Assembly: GCF_017573505.1 (NCBI RefSeq)
Contig: NZ_JAGEOJ010000016.1
Coordinates: 268,943 to 332,942, forward strand
Direction: 5' to 3'
Length of the DNA stretch: 64,000 nucleotides
Source: Actinomadura barringtoniae
Lineage (GTDB): Bacteria > Actinomycetota > Actinomycetes > Streptosporangiales > Streptosporangiaceae
The notes beneath the pieces were generated by a model. The model worked only from the letters and a program-made list of their open reading frames with translations. It was not told the DNA's origin and searched no databases. Below are positions 23,469-32,855 of the stretch, in pieces (the stretch's first letter is position 1; each line of letters starts with the position of its first letter). A program made the translations under genes and the position numbers.

Positions 23469-24260
23469 GTGGGCAAGCACCGAAAGCCCGGACCGCTCAC
23501 CATCACGGTCCGTACCACCGGCGGCCTGGTCGCCGGCGCCGTCGTCATCGGTACGGCCGCCGCGACCGCCCAGGCGGCGGTGGGAGCGCCCGGCGGCGTT
23601 CCCGCCCAGGCCAAGCCCCCCGCGGCCGCCGCTGCGATGAACGTGAACGCCGCTCCCTCCAAGAGCCAGAAGACCCCGGCGCCGCACGACGTTCCGCAGC
23701 AGATGTCGGGCAGGGCCGAGTCCGCCTCGGCCAAGCCCGCCTCCCCCGCCTCCCCGGCTCCCGCGCCCAAGAGGCCGACCGCGGCCCAGGCGATCAAGCT
23801 GGCCGAGTCCCAGGTCGGAACGTCCGAGGACGGCAACGGCGAGACCAAGTTCGCCGACTGGTACAGCTCCACCGGCCGCGCCAAGGAGACCGTCCAGCGC
23901 GACGGCGGCTCGATCGGCGAGTACAAGGACGCCGCCTGGTGTTCCATGTTCATCTCGTGGATCGGCGACAAGCTCGGCTTCAACGACCAGATGGGCTTCG
24001 ACGCCTGGACCGTCGCGCACGCCAAGTGGTTCGAGGAGCAGGGCCGCTGGGGCGACAAGCCCAAGCCCGGCGCGATCGTCTTCTACAACTGGGGCGGTTC
24101 AAAGAGCATCGACGACATCGAGCACGTCGGCATGGTGGTCAAGGACGAGGGCGACGGCACCATCAAGACGGTCGAGGGCAACACCGACAACTCGGTCATG
24201 AACCGGGAGCGTTCTGAGGACCAGGTCGTCGGCTACGGGTACCCCGACTACGCGAACTGA
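23469..24260 (+). CDS. Secreted CHAP-domain peptidoglycan amidase
   Basis: 263 residues from GTG 23469, eight bases after AAGGAG. A signal peptide (VRTTGGLVAGAVVIGTAAAT) precedes a Pro/Ala/Lys-rich linker (about 37-105) suited to crossing the wall. The CHAP domain has Cys158 (AAWCSMFISW), His219 (DIEHVGMVV) and an acidic residue in VEGNTDN. CHAP enzymes cut peptidoglycan as amidases or endopeptidases. A c-di-AMP riboswitch lies immediately upstream, linking the gene to the Rpf/P60 regulon type seen in Streptomyces, where c-di-AMP limits hydrolase production. Confidence 0.92.
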   Translation: MGKHRKPGPLTITVRTTGGLVAGAVVIGTAAATAQAAVGAPGGVPAQAKPPAAAAAMNVNAAPSKSQKTPAPHDVPQQMSGRAESASAKPASPASPAPAPKRPTAAQAIKLAESQVGTSEDGNGETKFADWYSSTGRAKETVQRDGGSIGEYKDAAWCSMFISWIGDKLGFNDQMGFDAWTVAHAKWFEEQGRWGDKPKPGAIVFYNWGGSKSIDDIEHVGMVVKDEGDGTIKTVEGNTDNSVMNRERSEDQVVGYGYPDYAN

Positions 24261-24307
24261 GCCGCTCGGCCCGGTCATCGGGGCCGCATCAAAATAGGAT
24301 CGGCCGC

Positions 24308-25576
24308 ATGGAGCAAGAGCAGCCCGACCGGCCCGGCGCCGCCAAGCGCCGCCGGGCCGTCGCGCTGATCGGCCTGGCGACCGGCGCGTGCCTGCTCGCG
24401 GGCGTCGGCGTCGCCGCGACCCGCGACCACCGGTCCGCCCCGGCCGCCCAGGCGACCGCGCCCGTGCGCGCCTCCGGCCGGGCCGCCCCGGCCCGGAGCG
24501 CCGTCGAGGCCGTGCTGGCCAACCGGGCCCGTGCCGTACGCGAGCACGACCGGATCGGCTTCCTGGCCACCGTGGCCTCCGCCCCGGCCGCCTTCCAGAC
24601 CGCGCAGGCCAAGGAGTTCGACAACCTGGCCAAGCTGCCGCTGAAGGACTGGCAGGAGACCTTCCAGGCCGACCAGACGGGCACCTCGATCGTCAAAGTG
24701 AGCCTGCGCTACGGGTTCAAGGGCTTCGACCGCGGCCTGGTCGGCCGCACCCGCTACCTGGCGTTCGCCCCCCGCGCGGGCACCTGGGTGATCACCGGCG
24801 ACGGCACCGGCGACGGGCTGCGCGACGACTCCGACATCTGGGACGGCGGCCCGCTGACCGTCTACAAGGGCCGCAGCTGCCTGGTGATCGGCGACGCGCC
24901 GCACCTGGACGAGCTCGCCCGCCGCCTCGACGCCGACGTCCCGAAGGTCACCGCCGTCGTCGGCAAGGGCTGGTCGCGCCGCGCGGTGGCCCTCGTACCG
25001 AACGATCCGGCGCTCGCCACCGCGATGGCGGGCGAGGACCAGGACCTCGGCGAGATCGCCGCCCTGGCCACGGTCGCGCCGTCGGCGACGGGCGGCCGGG
25101 GCGAGGACCGCGTGCTCATCTCCCCCGGCACGTTCGGCCGCCTGAACGAGCTCGGCCGCGACGTCGTCCTCACCCACGAGCTCACCCACGTCGCCACCGG
25201 CGGCGCCCGCGACGACCGCACCCCGCTGTGGCTGATCGAGGGCTTCGCCGACTACGTCGGCTACCGCAAGGCCAAGGTGGGCGTACGGTCGGCGGCCCGC
25301 GAGCTGCGCCGTGAGGTCACCACCGGCCGGCTGCCCACGGCACTGCCCGGGCAGGATGCCTTCGCGGGCGACTCTCCCCGGCTCTCACAGGCCTACCAGG
25401 AGGCTTGGCTGGCCTGCCGCATGGTCGCGGACCGATACGGTGAAGCCGCACTCGTTCGGCTCTACCGGGCCGCCGGACGGCGCCCGGAGGCGACCGCCCT
25501 GCGCGAGGTGCTCGACGTCACTCCGGCGCGCTTCACCTCCATGTGGCGCGACTACCTCCAGAAGGAGCTCCGATGA
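24308..25576 (+). CDS. Membrane-anchored MA-clan zinc metallopeptidase-like protein
   Basis: 422 residues. A basic start and one hydrophobic helix (about 17-37: VALIGLATGACLLAGVGVAA) act as signal or anchor. An NTF2-like domain probably covers about 60-160 (AVLANRARAVREHDRIGF onward). The peptidase part has His290-Glu291-Leu-Thr-His294 (HELTHVATGG) and a downstream Glu in WLIEGFADYVGY, the third zinc ligand of gluzincins. This matches actinobacterial Peptidase_MA-like proteins of unknown substrate. The stop overlaps the ATG of the M48 peptidase (ATGA), so two extracytoplasmic metallopeptidases are made together, next to the wall hydrolases. Confidence 0.82.
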   Translation: MEQEQPDRPGAAKRRRAVALIGLATGACLLAGVGVAATRDHRSAPAAQATAPVRASGRAAPARSAVEAVLANRARAVREHDRIGFLATVASAPAAFQTAQAKEFDNLAKLPLKDWQETFQADQTGTSIVKVSLRYGFKGFDRGLVGRTRYLAFAPRAGTWVITGDGTGDGLRDDSDIWDGGPLTVYKGRSCLVIGDAPHLDELARRLDADVPKVTAVVGKGWSRRAVALVPNDPALATAMAGEDQDLGEIAALATVAPSATGGRGEDRVLISPGTFGRLNELGRDVVLTHELTHVATGGARDDRTPLWLIEGFADYVGYRKAKVGVRSAARELRREVTTGRLPTALPGQDAFAGDSPRLSQAYQEAWLACRMVADRYGEAALVRLYRAAGRRPEATALREVLDVTPARFTSMWRDYLQKELR

Positions 25577-26997
25577 GCAGCGGGGACACGGGCGAGGCGG
25601 CGGCCTCGCCGGAGGAGCGCTCGCCAGAGGATCAGCAGGCAGAGGACCGGTCGCCGGAAACCACAGAGACCACGGCGGCCACCGAGTCCACGGACATGCG
25701 ACGGCCTCGCGTCGCCGCGGCGATCGCGGCCGCATTGCTGTTCGCGGCGGTGGGTGTGGTCCTGGCGCTCACCACACCCTGGGACCCGCTGCCCGGCTCG
25801 GTGCCCGGAGGCGAGGTCAAGCCCGACCCGAAGCTGGACTTCACGCACGCCGAGATCGCGCGGTCCCAGGCGTTCGACTCGGCCATCAACCCGCCGGCCT
25901 ACCTGGGCCTGATCATCGGCCTGGTGGCGGTGCTGGTCCTCGGCCTCACCCCGCTCGGCTCGCGGCTGATCGGCTGGTCGACGGCCCGGGTGCGGCGCTG
26001 GCCGCTGCGCGTGGTCGGGGCCGCGCTGGTGCTCACCACCGTGCTGCGGCTGGTCGGGCTGCCGTTCGACATCTGGAGCGAGTCGATCCTGCGGCGGTAC
26101 GGGCTGTCCACGCAGAACTGGGGCGAATGGCTGATCGACCAGGCCAAGTCCCTCGCCGTGACCTGGGTGATCTGGTCGGTGGCGCTCCTGCTGCTGTACG
26201 CGCTGATGCGGCGCTTCCCGCGCTACTGGTGGACCGGCGCCGCGGTGACCGGGTTCGCGCTGGTCGTGGCGGTCTCGTTCATCTACCCGGTGGCCGTCGA
26301 GCCGGTGTTCAACAAGTTCCACAAACTGCCGCAGGGGCAGCTGCGCACCGACCTGCTGGCGATGGCGCAGCGCGACGGCGTCCCTGTGAAGGACGTGCTG
26401 GTCGCCGACGCCTCCCGCCGGACCACCGCGCTGAACGCCTACGTGTCGGGCTTCGGCTCGACCCGCCGGATCGTGCTGTACGACACGCTCCTGAAGTCCA
26501 CTCCGCCGCGGCAGATCGAGTCGATCATCGCCCACGAGCTCGGTCACGCCAAGCACAAGGACGTCCTGTGGGGCACGCTGATCGGGGCGCTGGGCGTCGC
26601 CGGGGCGATCTGCCTCCTGCAGCTCCTGCTGACCTCTCCGGCGCTCAGGCGGCGTGCCGCGGCGGGCGGCAGGCTCGGCGACCCGCTGTCGGTGGCGCTG
26701 CTGCTGGCGTTGATCACGGTGGCGACCCAGATCGGCACCCCCGTACAGAACCTCATCAGCCGCCACATCGAGGCCCGCGCGGACGCGCACGCGCTGGACC
26801 TGACCCGCGACCCGGTGACGTTCACCCAGATGCAGCACGAGCTGTCGGTCCGCAACATCTCCGACCTCACGCCGAACGAGCTCGAATACCTGCTCTGGCT
26901 CACGCACCCGGCAGGCCCCGAACGGATCGCGATGGCGCGGGACTGGGCACGGCAGCACCACGTCACCGAGCCCCCTCCCCTCGTCCAGGGCCGCTGA
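25573..26997 (+). CDS. M48 (Ste24-type) integral membrane metallopeptidase
   Basis: 474 residues from the ATG at 25573, which overlaps the upstream stop. A low-complexity Glu/Thr/Ser tail of about 40 residues is followed by a membrane helix, a periplasmic segment and several more helices (for example LGLIIGLVAVLVLGLTPLG). The active site is His321-Glu322-Leu-Gly-His325 (IAHELGHAKHKDV), with the third ligand Glu in IEARADAHAL. The length and helix layout fit CAAX-type Ste24 proteases rather than the shorter HtpX. Bacterial members are thought to act in membrane protein quality control; the substrate is unknown. A terminator hairpin follows at 27017. Confidence 0.9.
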   Translation: MSSGDTGEAAASPEERSPEDQQAEDRSPETTETTAATESTDMRRPRVAAAIAAALLFAAVGVVLALTTPWDPLPGSVPGGEVKPDPKLDFTHAEIARSQAFDSAINPPAYLGLIIGLVAVLVLGLTPLGSRLIGWSTARVRRWPLRVVGAALVLTTVLRLVGLPFDIWSESILRRYGLSTQNWGEWLIDQAKSLAVTWVIWSVALLLLYALMRRFPRYWWTGAAVTGFALVVAVSFIYPVAVEPVFNKFHKLPQGQLRTDLLAMAQRDGVPVKDVLVADASRRTTALNAYVSGFGSTRRIVLYDTLLKSTPPRQIESIIAHELGHAKHKDVLWGTLIGALGVAGAICLLQLLLTSPALRRRAAAGGRLGDPLSVALLLALITVATQIGTPVQNLISRHIEARADAHALDLTRDPVTFTQMQHELSVRNISDLTPNELEYLLWLTHPAGPERIAMARDWARQHHVTEPPPLVQGR

Positions 26998-27016
26998 GCC
27001 CCCCCCGCACGCATGA

Positions 27017-27053
27017 GAACGGCCCCGAGCGATTCCTCGCTTCGGGGCCGTTC
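27017..27053. terminator. Terminator between the M48 peptidase and L,D-transpeptidase
   Basis: GAACGGCCCCGAGCGA pairs with TCGCTTCGGGGCCGTTC with a single bulge. It lies between the convergent stops at 26997 and 27089 and can serve both strands. Confidence 0.85.
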
Positions 27054-27088
27054 ACGTAACAACGTTCCAGGACGTTCTCGGGGCGTTG

Positions 27089-28438
27089 TCAGCCTGCTTC
27101 GGGCTTCTGGCCCGGGGCGTCGGGCGCGGTGTTGGTGGCGGGGCTCTTCGACGTGGACGCCGACGGTGACGGTGCGACCGGGGCCGGCGGTACGGCCGGG
27201 GCGGCGGGCGCCGGGGTCATGCCCTGCGGCCCGGACATCATGGTCTGCTTGAGGGCGCTGCCCTTCACCCAGTCCTTCCAGTTCATCTGCCAGAAGCCCC
27301 AGCCGTTGTCGGGCTCCAGGATCCGGCTGGTGCCGGTGATCTTGACCGGGTCGCCGCGGTAGGCGAAGTTCAGGAACCAGCGGGCGTTGCTCGGGCTGGC
27401 GTTCACGCAGCCGTGGCTGACGTTGTCGTAGCCCTGCGACCCGACCGACCACGGGGCGCTGTGCACGTACTCGCCGCTGTCGGAGATCCGCACGGCCGAG
27501 TAGACGGTCTCCTTGTAGTAGCCCGGGCAGCCCGGACCGCAGCCCACCGTTGAGGAGTCCATGACGACGACGTCTTCCTTGTCCATCGTCAGGTGGTTGC
27601 CGTCGGTGGTGGTGTACTTCGTGACCCCGCCCATGCCCATGCTGACCGGGATGTGCCGGACCGTCTTGCCGTTCTTCTTCACGTACATCTGGTGCGACTT
27701 AGCGCTCGCCTTCACGATGTGCTCGTCGCCGACGCGGAAGTTCAGCAGCTCGTTGCCCGTGCCGTAAAGGCTCTTGGCCGCCCGCACGCCGCTCAGGTGC
27801 GCGCGCAGGCTCACGTTGGTGTGCCGGGGCCAGTACTTCATCGGCCGGAAGACCACCCGCTGGTTGCTGAACCAGTGCCAGGCGCCCTCGACCGGCTTGG
27901 ACGAACGCACTTCCAGCGCCCGTTCCACCGCGGCCTTGTCGGCGACCTCCCGCTCGAAGTTCAGGATGATCGGCATGCCGACGCCGACCGTCTCCTTCGG
28001 GTCGGGCGCCTCGACCGCGCTCTCCAGCTTCTGGGACGACTTGACCTTCGCCGTCGTGAAGTGGCTGCTCACGGTCTGGGTCTTGCCGTCCTTGCCGAGG
28101 GCGGTGACGGTGACCTTGTACTTGGCGCCCGGGTCCAGCGTCCAGCGCGACTTCCAGTGGCTGCGGTCGGCGCTGAGCTCGCCCTCGACGTCGTTGCCCT
28201 TGGTGCTGACGGTGACGTCCTCGATCGTGCCATGCTGGGCGGCGATGCCGATCGCGCTGTCGGGGCGCAGCGCCCCGGTTCCGTCGCTCGGCGTGAGCGC
28301 GAGCTGGACGGCGTCCTTGCCGTCGGTCAGCCCGCTCTCCGAACAGCCGGCGGCCGTCCCCGCCGTCAATGAGATCCCTATGACCACGGCGGTCGCGCGT
28401 CGTCCGCGCCCCACCGTTCCTGAGACGCAGACCTGCAC
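27089..28438 (-). CDS. L,D-transpeptidase lipoprotein (Ldt with Ig-like domains)
   Basis: 449 residues with a lipobox (TAGTAAGCS), so it is exported and lipid-anchored. Two Ig-like domains (about 45-260) precede the YkuD catalytic domain with His342 and Cys344 in SHGCVNAS, and HSAPWSVGSQGY as a second signature. A C-terminal cap (NGWGFWQMNWKDWVKGSAL) is typical of LdtMt2-like enzymes; a Pro/Ala/Ser tail of about 50 residues follows and is longer than usual. It makes 3-3 crosslinks between mDAP residues of peptidoglycan and is the classic carbapenem-sensitive target. It lies opposite the wall hydrolases, consistent with a wall-remodelling cluster. Confidence 0.95.
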   Translation of the reverse strand: MQVCVSGTVGRGRRATAVVIGISLTAGTAAGCSESGLTDGKDAVQLALTPSDGTGALRPDSAIGIAAQHGTIEDVTVSTKGNDVEGELSADRSHWKSRWTLDPGAKYKVTVTALGKDGKTQTVSSHFTTAKVKSSQKLESAVEAPDPKETVGVGMPIILNFEREVADKAAVERALEVRSSKPVEGAWHWFSNQRVVFRPMKYWPRHTNVSLRAHLSGVRAAKSLYGTGNELLNFRVGDEHIVKASAKSHQMYVKKNGKTVRHIPVSMGMGGVTKYTTTDGNHLTMDKEDVVVMDSSTVGCGPGCPGYYKETVYSAVRISDSGEYVHSAPWSVGSQGYDNVSHGCVNASPSNARWFLNFAYRGDPVKITGTSRILEPDNGWGFWQMNWKDWVKGSALKQTMMSGPQGMTPAPAAPAVPPAPVAPSPSASTSKSPATNTAPDAPGQKPEAG

Positions 28439-28564
28439 CGCACAAACCCCCCGGTCACGTTACGCATGCGAATGTGTTCGCACAGTGCACGCGCGAACGC
28501 GGACCATTATGAAGGGGGCCGGTGCTCGCGCGCTCGCGAACACCGGCCCCCTTGGGGTTTCTTT

Positions 28565-28609
28565 GCCGATCAGTGGCCGATCGGTGGGCGGCCACCGGCC
28601 GATCAGTGG
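28565..28609 (-). repeat. Threefold repeat spanning the ctaF stop codon
   Basis: GCCGATCAGTGG (plus strand) occurs at 28565-28576 and 28598-28609 with a one-mismatch copy at 28576-28587. The copy at 28598-28609 contains the ctaF stop (28603-28605). Confidence 0.85.
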
Positions 28610-29013
28610 GCGAAGTGCCCCCGGTAGTACTCGAAGACCAGCCCGATCGAGCTCATGATGACGGCGGCGGCGCCGAGCAGCACCATCCACCAGCCGAAGA
28701 TGACGCCGAGCGCGACCGTGGCCGCCGACAGGCCGAGGAACAGCGGCCACCAGCTGTGCGGGCTGAAGAAGCCCAGCTCGCCGGCCGCGTCCGCGATGTC
28801 GCCCTCGGGGTCGTCCTCGTACAGCGGACCGTCGTTGGCCTTCTCCAGCCGGCGGACCGTGAAGTGGATGTAGAACCCGATCAGGCCGGCCAGGCCGATC
28901 GACAGGGCCAGCGCGGTCGTGCCGGTCCAGTCACCCGACCAGAGCCAGTAGACGATGTCGGTGGCGAGGAAGAAGACCGCGCACCCGTAGAACATGAAGG
29001 CCTGTACGCGCAT
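28603..29013 (-). CDS. ctaF: Cytochrome c oxidase subunit IV (actinobacterial)
   Basis: 136 residues with four membrane helices (FMFYGCAVFFLATDIVYWLW, TTALALSIGLAGLIGFYIHF, then two near the C terminus). EDDPEGDIADAAGELGFFSP is the hallmark acidic loop of actinobacterial subunit IV, which has no mitochondrial counterpart. It lies three bases downstream of the ctaD stop in the ctaC-ctaD-ctaF operon. The role is structural in the aa3 oxidase. The stop codon lies within a short repeat. Confidence 0.95.
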   Translation of the reverse strand: MRVQAFMFYGCAVFFLATDIVYWLWSGDWTGTTALALSIGLAGLIGFYIHFTVRRLEKANDGPLYEDDPEGDIADAAGELGFFSPHSWWPLFLGLSAATVALGVIFGWWMVLLGAAAVIMSSIGLVFEYYRGHFAH

Positions 29014-29016
29014 CGG

Positions 29017-30687
29017 CTACTCCCCCTTCGCGCCCGAGCCGGTGAGCTCGCCCTTGGCACCCACGTGCGGGTGGTGCAGGTCGAACGCGGGCCGCTCGGA
29101 ACGGATCTTCGGGATCGAGTTGAAGTTGTGCCGGGGCGGCGGGCAGGTGGTCGCCCACTCCAGCGACGAACCGTAGCCCCAGGGGTCGTCGACCTCGACG
29201 CGCTTGCCCTTCTTCGCCGTGATGTACACGTTGTAGAAGAACGGCAGCATCGAGGCGCCGAGGATGAACGAGAAGATCGACGAGAACTGGTTCAGCCCCT
29301 GGAACGTGCTGGCGTAGTCGGCGTACCGGCGCGGCATGCCCTCGGCCCCCAGCCAGTGCTGGACCAGGAACGTGCCGTGGAAGCCGATGAACAGCATCCA
29401 GAAGTGCACCTTGCCGAGCCGGTCGTTCAGCATCTTGCCGGTCCACTTCGGCCACCAGAAGTAGAAGCCCGCGAACATCGCGAAGACGACCGTTCCGAAG
29501 ACGACGTAGTGGAAGTGGGCCACCACGAAGTAGGAGTCCGACAGCTGGAAGTCCATCGGCGGCGAGGCCAGGATGACGCCGGTCAGACCGCCGAACAGGA
29601 AGGTCACCAGGAAGCCCAGGGACCACAGCATCGGCGATTCGAACGTCAGTTGTCCTCGCCAGATGGTCCCGACCCAGTTGAAGAACTTCACCCCCGTGGG
29701 CACCGCGATCAGGAACGTCATGAACGAGAAGAACGGCAGCAGCACCTGGCCGGTCACGAACATGTGGTGCGCCCACACGGTGACCGACAGGCCCGCGATG
29801 GTGATCGTCGCGAACACCAGGCCGATGTAGCCGAACACGGGCTTGCGGCTGAACACCGGGAGGATCTCGGTCACGATGCCGAAGAAGGGCAACGCGATGA
29901 TGTAGACCTCCGGATGCCCGAAGAACCAGAAGAGGTGTTGCCAGAGCAACGCGCCGCCGTGCGAGGCGTCGAAGACGTGCGCGCCGAGCTTGCGGTCGGC
30001 CTCCAGGGCCAGCAGCGCGGCGGCCAGGACCGGGAACGCCAGCAGCACCAGGATCGAGGTGAGCAGGATGTTCCAGGTGAAGATCGGCATCCGGAACATC
30101 GTCATGCCCGGGGCGCGCATGCACAGGATCGTGGTGATGAAGTTGACGGCGCCCATGATGGTGCCGAAGCCCGACATCGCCAGGCCCATGACCCACATGT
30201 CACCGCCGACGCCCGGCGAGCGGACCGCGTCCGACAGCGGCGAGTAGGCGAACCAGCCGAAGCTGGCCGCGCCGCCCGGGGTGAGGAAGCCCGCGATGAC
30301 GATGATGCTGCCGAACAGGAACAGCCAGTAGGCCAGCATGTTCATGCGCGGGAACGCCACGTCGGGCGCGCCGATCTGGAGCGGCATGATGACGTTGGCG
30401 AAGCCGGCGAACAGCGGCGTCGCGAACATCAGCAGCATGATCGTGCCGTGCATGGTGAACAGCTGGTTGAACTGCTCGTTGCTGAACATCTGCAGGCCCG
30501 GCTTGTAGAGCTCGGCCCGCATCAGCAGCGCCATGACGCCGCCGATCAGGAACATCACGAACGACGTGATCAGGTAGAGGTACCCGATCACCTTGTGGTC
30601 CGTGGACGACAGCCAGTTGGCGATCAGACGTCCCTTGGACGTGCGCGCCACCTGAGGGGCGCTCGGCGGCTTGCTGATCGTTGTCAC
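29017..30687 (-). CDS. ctaD: Cytochrome c oxidase subunit I
   Basis: 556 residues from a GTG at 30687 that overlaps the ctaC stop (GTGA). All metal-binding motifs of heme-copper subunit I are visible: MHGTIMLLMF (heme a His), WFFGHPEVYI (CuB His with crosslinked Tyr), VWAHHMFVTG (two CuB His) and VVAHFHYVVFG (heme a3 and a ligands). The Glu of the D channel is replaced in type A1 style within the family, and the full set of twelve helices is expected. It reduces oxygen to water and pumps protons, receiving electrons from CtaC. Confidence 0.97.
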   Translation of the reverse strand: MTTISKPPSAPQVARTSKGRLIANWLSSTDHKVIGYLYLITSFVMFLIGGVMALLMRAELYKPGLQMFSNEQFNQLFTMHGTIMLLMFATPLFAGFANVIMPLQIGAPDVAFPRMNMLAYWLFLFGSIIVIAGFLTPGGAASFGWFAYSPLSDAVRSPGVGGDMWVMGLAMSGFGTIMGAVNFITTILCMRAPGMTMFRMPIFTWNILLTSILVLLAFPVLAAALLALEADRKLGAHVFDASHGGALLWQHLFWFFGHPEVYIIALPFFGIVTEILPVFSRKPVFGYIGLVFATITIAGLSVTVWAHHMFVTGQVLLPFFSFMTFLIAVPTGVKFFNWVGTIWRGQLTFESPMLWSLGFLVTFLFGGLTGVILASPPMDFQLSDSYFVVAHFHYVVFGTVVFAMFAGFYFWWPKWTGKMLNDRLGKVHFWMLFIGFHGTFLVQHWLGAEGMPRRYADYASTFQGLNQFSSIFSFILGASMLPFFYNVYITAKKGKRVEVDDPWGYGSSLEWATTCPPPRHNFNSIPKIRSERPAFDLHHPHVGAKGELTGSGAKGE

Positions 30688-31514
30688 TGTGCACCCCCCG
30701 CTGCCTTGGCCTTGGAATCGGCGATGAACTTGGCGTACTGCTCGGGCGTCACGACCTGCATCTGGAAGAGCATCCGGCTGTGGTCGACGCCGCAGAGCTC
30801 GGCGCACCGGCCCTCATAGGTGCCGAGCTTGCGCGCCGTGAACTCGAACTCGTTGTCGTAGCCCGGCATGATGTCCTTCTTGTACAGGAGCGCCGGGACC
30901 CAGAACGAGTGGATGACGTCGTTGGACTTCAGGCGGATCCGCACCGTCTTGCCGGCCGGGATCGTCAGCACCGGCTTGGCGCCCGTCGGGGCGTTCGGCG
31001 CGACCGGGGTCCCGACCACCGAGGCGACGGTCTTCTCGGCGCCCGTGGCGTCCTTCTCCTTGTAGTCGAACTGCCAGCTCCACTGGAAGCCGGTCACCTC
31101 GACCGTGACCGCCGGGTTCTTCGTCGTCTTCTCGACGTAGGTCTCGTCCCGGGCGGTGAAGTAGAAGAGCACCGCGATGATGACGAACGGGACCGCCGTG
31201 TAGAGGATCTCGATCGGCATGTTGTAGCGCACCTGCGGCGGCAGGTCGTCGGAGCGCTTGCGGTGGAAGAGCACCGCCCAGATGATCAGGCCCCAGACGA
31301 CGGCACCGACGGCGAACGCGGCGATCCAGGAGCCCTGCCAGAGCTTCAGCATGCGCTCGGCCTGGTCACTGATCGGCTCGGGCATGCCGAGGCGGGACGC
31401 CTCGCCGCTGCAGGCGGTGGCGGTCATCGCCAGCAGCCCCAGCGCACCGGCGCTTCTCATGGCGCGGCGGGTGCGCACAGGCGTACGCCGCTCTCCAGAG
31501 CGGGTCGGACTCAC
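30684..31514 (-). CDS. ctaC: Cytochrome c oxidase subunit II
   Basis: 276 residues. A lipobox with Cys35 (AMTATACSG) makes it a lipoprotein; two membrane helices follow (about 62-85 and 105-127). The CuA site is complete in the C-terminal cupredoxin domain: VIHSFWVP supplies one His, and CAELCGVDHSRM supplies two Cys, the Glu carbonyl, His and Met. CtaC takes electrons from the QcrC cytochrome c domains. The gene heads the ctaC-ctaD-ctaF operon on the minus strand and diverges from the cysteine desulfurase at 31673. Confidence 0.97.
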   Translation of the reverse strand: MSPTRSGERRTPVRTRRAMRSAGALGLLAMTATACSGEASRLGMPEPISDQAERMLKLWQGSWIAAFAVGAVVWGLIIWAVLFHRKRSDDLPPQVRYNMPIEILYTAVPFVIIAVLFYFTARDETYVEKTTKNPAVTVEVTGFQWSWQFDYKEKDATGAEKTVASVVGTPVAPNAPTGAKPVLTIPAGKTVRIRLKSNDVIHSFWVPALLYKKDIMPGYDNEFEFTARKLGTYEGRCAELCGVDHSRMLFQMQVVTPEQYAKFIADSKAKAAGGAQ

Positions 31515-31672
31515 GGAATGCCTTCCCCACGGATGTGAAGCCCGGGAACTTCCGGGCGGTGAGATCAGTTGTTACACGTGCGATGGACACATTAGCGCGA
31601 GGGTCCGCGAGACCCCCGCTTGGGTGCCCGGTTAGTGTTTCTGGCGTGGCTAACGCGGGGGGACATCGCTGA

Positions 31673-32812
31673 ATGACCGCTTACTTCGACGCCGCCTCGA
31701 CCGAGCCGCTGCATCCCGCGGCCCGGTCGGCGCTGCTGTCGGCCCTGGAGCACGGCTGGGCCGATCCGGCCCGGCTGTACGGCGCGGCGCGCGGCACCCG
31801 CATGCTCCTTGACCAGGCAAGGGCCAAGGTCGCCGGGGTTCTGGGCGTCCGGCCGGACGAGCTGTCGTTCACCTCTTCGGGCACGCAGGCGGCGCATCTG
31901 GCGATTCTCGGCGGGCTGCACGCCCGTCGGCGTGTCGGGCGCCATCTGGTGGTGAGCGCGGTCGAGCACTCCAGCGTGTTGCACGCGGCCGGGATGCACG
32001 AACGCGACGGCGGCAAGGTCACCACGGTGCCGGTGGACCGTTCCGGGCAGGTCGACGCGGCGGCGTTCGCGGCGGCGCTGCGGCCCGACACCGCCCTGGC
32101 GTGCCTGCAGTCGGCCAACCACGAGGTGGGCACGGTGCAGCCGGTCGCCGAGGTGGCCGAGATCTGCCGGGCGGCACGGGTCCCGCTGTTCGTGGACGCC
32201 GCGCAGACGGCCGGCCGAATGGACATTCAGCCTGGATGGTCACTTTTGGCGGCCAGTGCCCACAAATGGGGCGGGCCCGCCGGGGTGGGCGTGCTGGTGA
32301 TCCGCAAGGGCGTCCGCTGGCGTTCGCCGCTGCCCGAGGACGAGCGGGAGGGCCGCCGCGTCCCCGGCTTCGAGAACGTCCCCGGGGCGGCCGCCGCCGC
32401 GGCGGCGCTGGAGGCCTACCGGGGCGAGATGGCGGCCGACGGCCCGCGGCTGTCGGCGCTGGTCGACCGGATCCGTGCCCAGGTCCCGCGCACCATCACC
32501 GACGTGGAGGTGGTCGGTCACCCGGTGCAGCGGCTGCCACACCTGGTCACCTTCTCCTGCCTGTACGTCGAGGGTGAGGCCCTTCTCACCGAACTGGACC
32601 GGCTGGGTTTCGCGGTTTCCTCAGGAAGTTCATGTACGGCGGATACGCTGCGTCCCAGTCACGTACTCGAGGCGATGGGGGTGATTACCCATGGCAACGT
32701 GCGGGTATCGCTGCCGCGTGGAGCAAATTCGACCGATGTCGACCGCTTCCTCGCCGTGCTTCCCGATGCCGTCACCCGGCTGCGCCGCAGCGCCGGAGTG
32801 ACCACGCCATGA
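31673..32812 (+). CDS. Cysteine desulfurase (IscS/NifS-type)
   Basis: 379 residues. Fold-type I PLP enzyme: Lys198 in SAHKWGGP binds PLP, SANHEVGTVQP and FVDAAQTAG are the cofactor-contact segments, and VEHSS carries the stacking His. The catalytic loop Cys is Cys321 in SSGSSCTADTLRPS, which accepts sulfane sulfur from cysteine. It belongs to the IscS-like group I. A TusA-type protein gene follows 43 bp downstream, so sulfur is probably passed to it. The gene diverges from ctaC. The sulfur acceptor pathway (tRNA thiolation, cofactors or FeS) is not set by this locus alone. Confidence 0.9.
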   Translation: MTAYFDAASTEPLHPAARSALLSALEHGWADPARLYGAARGTRMLLDQARAKVAGVLGVRPDELSFTSSGTQAAHLAILGGLHARRRVGRHLVVSAVEHSSVLHAAGMHERDGGKVTTVPVDRSGQVDAAAFAAALRPDTALACLQSANHEVGTVQPVAEVAEICRAARVPLFVDAAQTAGRMDIQPGWSLLAASAHKWGGPAGVGVLVIRKGVRWRSPLPEDEREGRRVPGFENVPGAAAAAAALEAYRGEMAADGPRLSALVDRIRAQVPRTITDVEVVGHPVQRLPHLVTFSCLYVEGEALLTELDRLGFAVSSGSSCTADTLRPSHVLEAMGVITHGNVRVSLPRGANSTDVDRFLAVLPDAVTRLRRSAGVTTP

Positions 32813-32855
32813 TCCCCCGCAGCGACACGACACGGACAGGGAGGCGGGTGCGCCC

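Noticed and set aside
28522..30819. Very long plus-strand open frame (about 765 codons) opposite ctaD and ctaF
   Set aside because: Arg/Gly/Asp/His-rich composition without any fold pattern; it is the GC-bias shadow of the well-recognised oxidase genes on the other strand.
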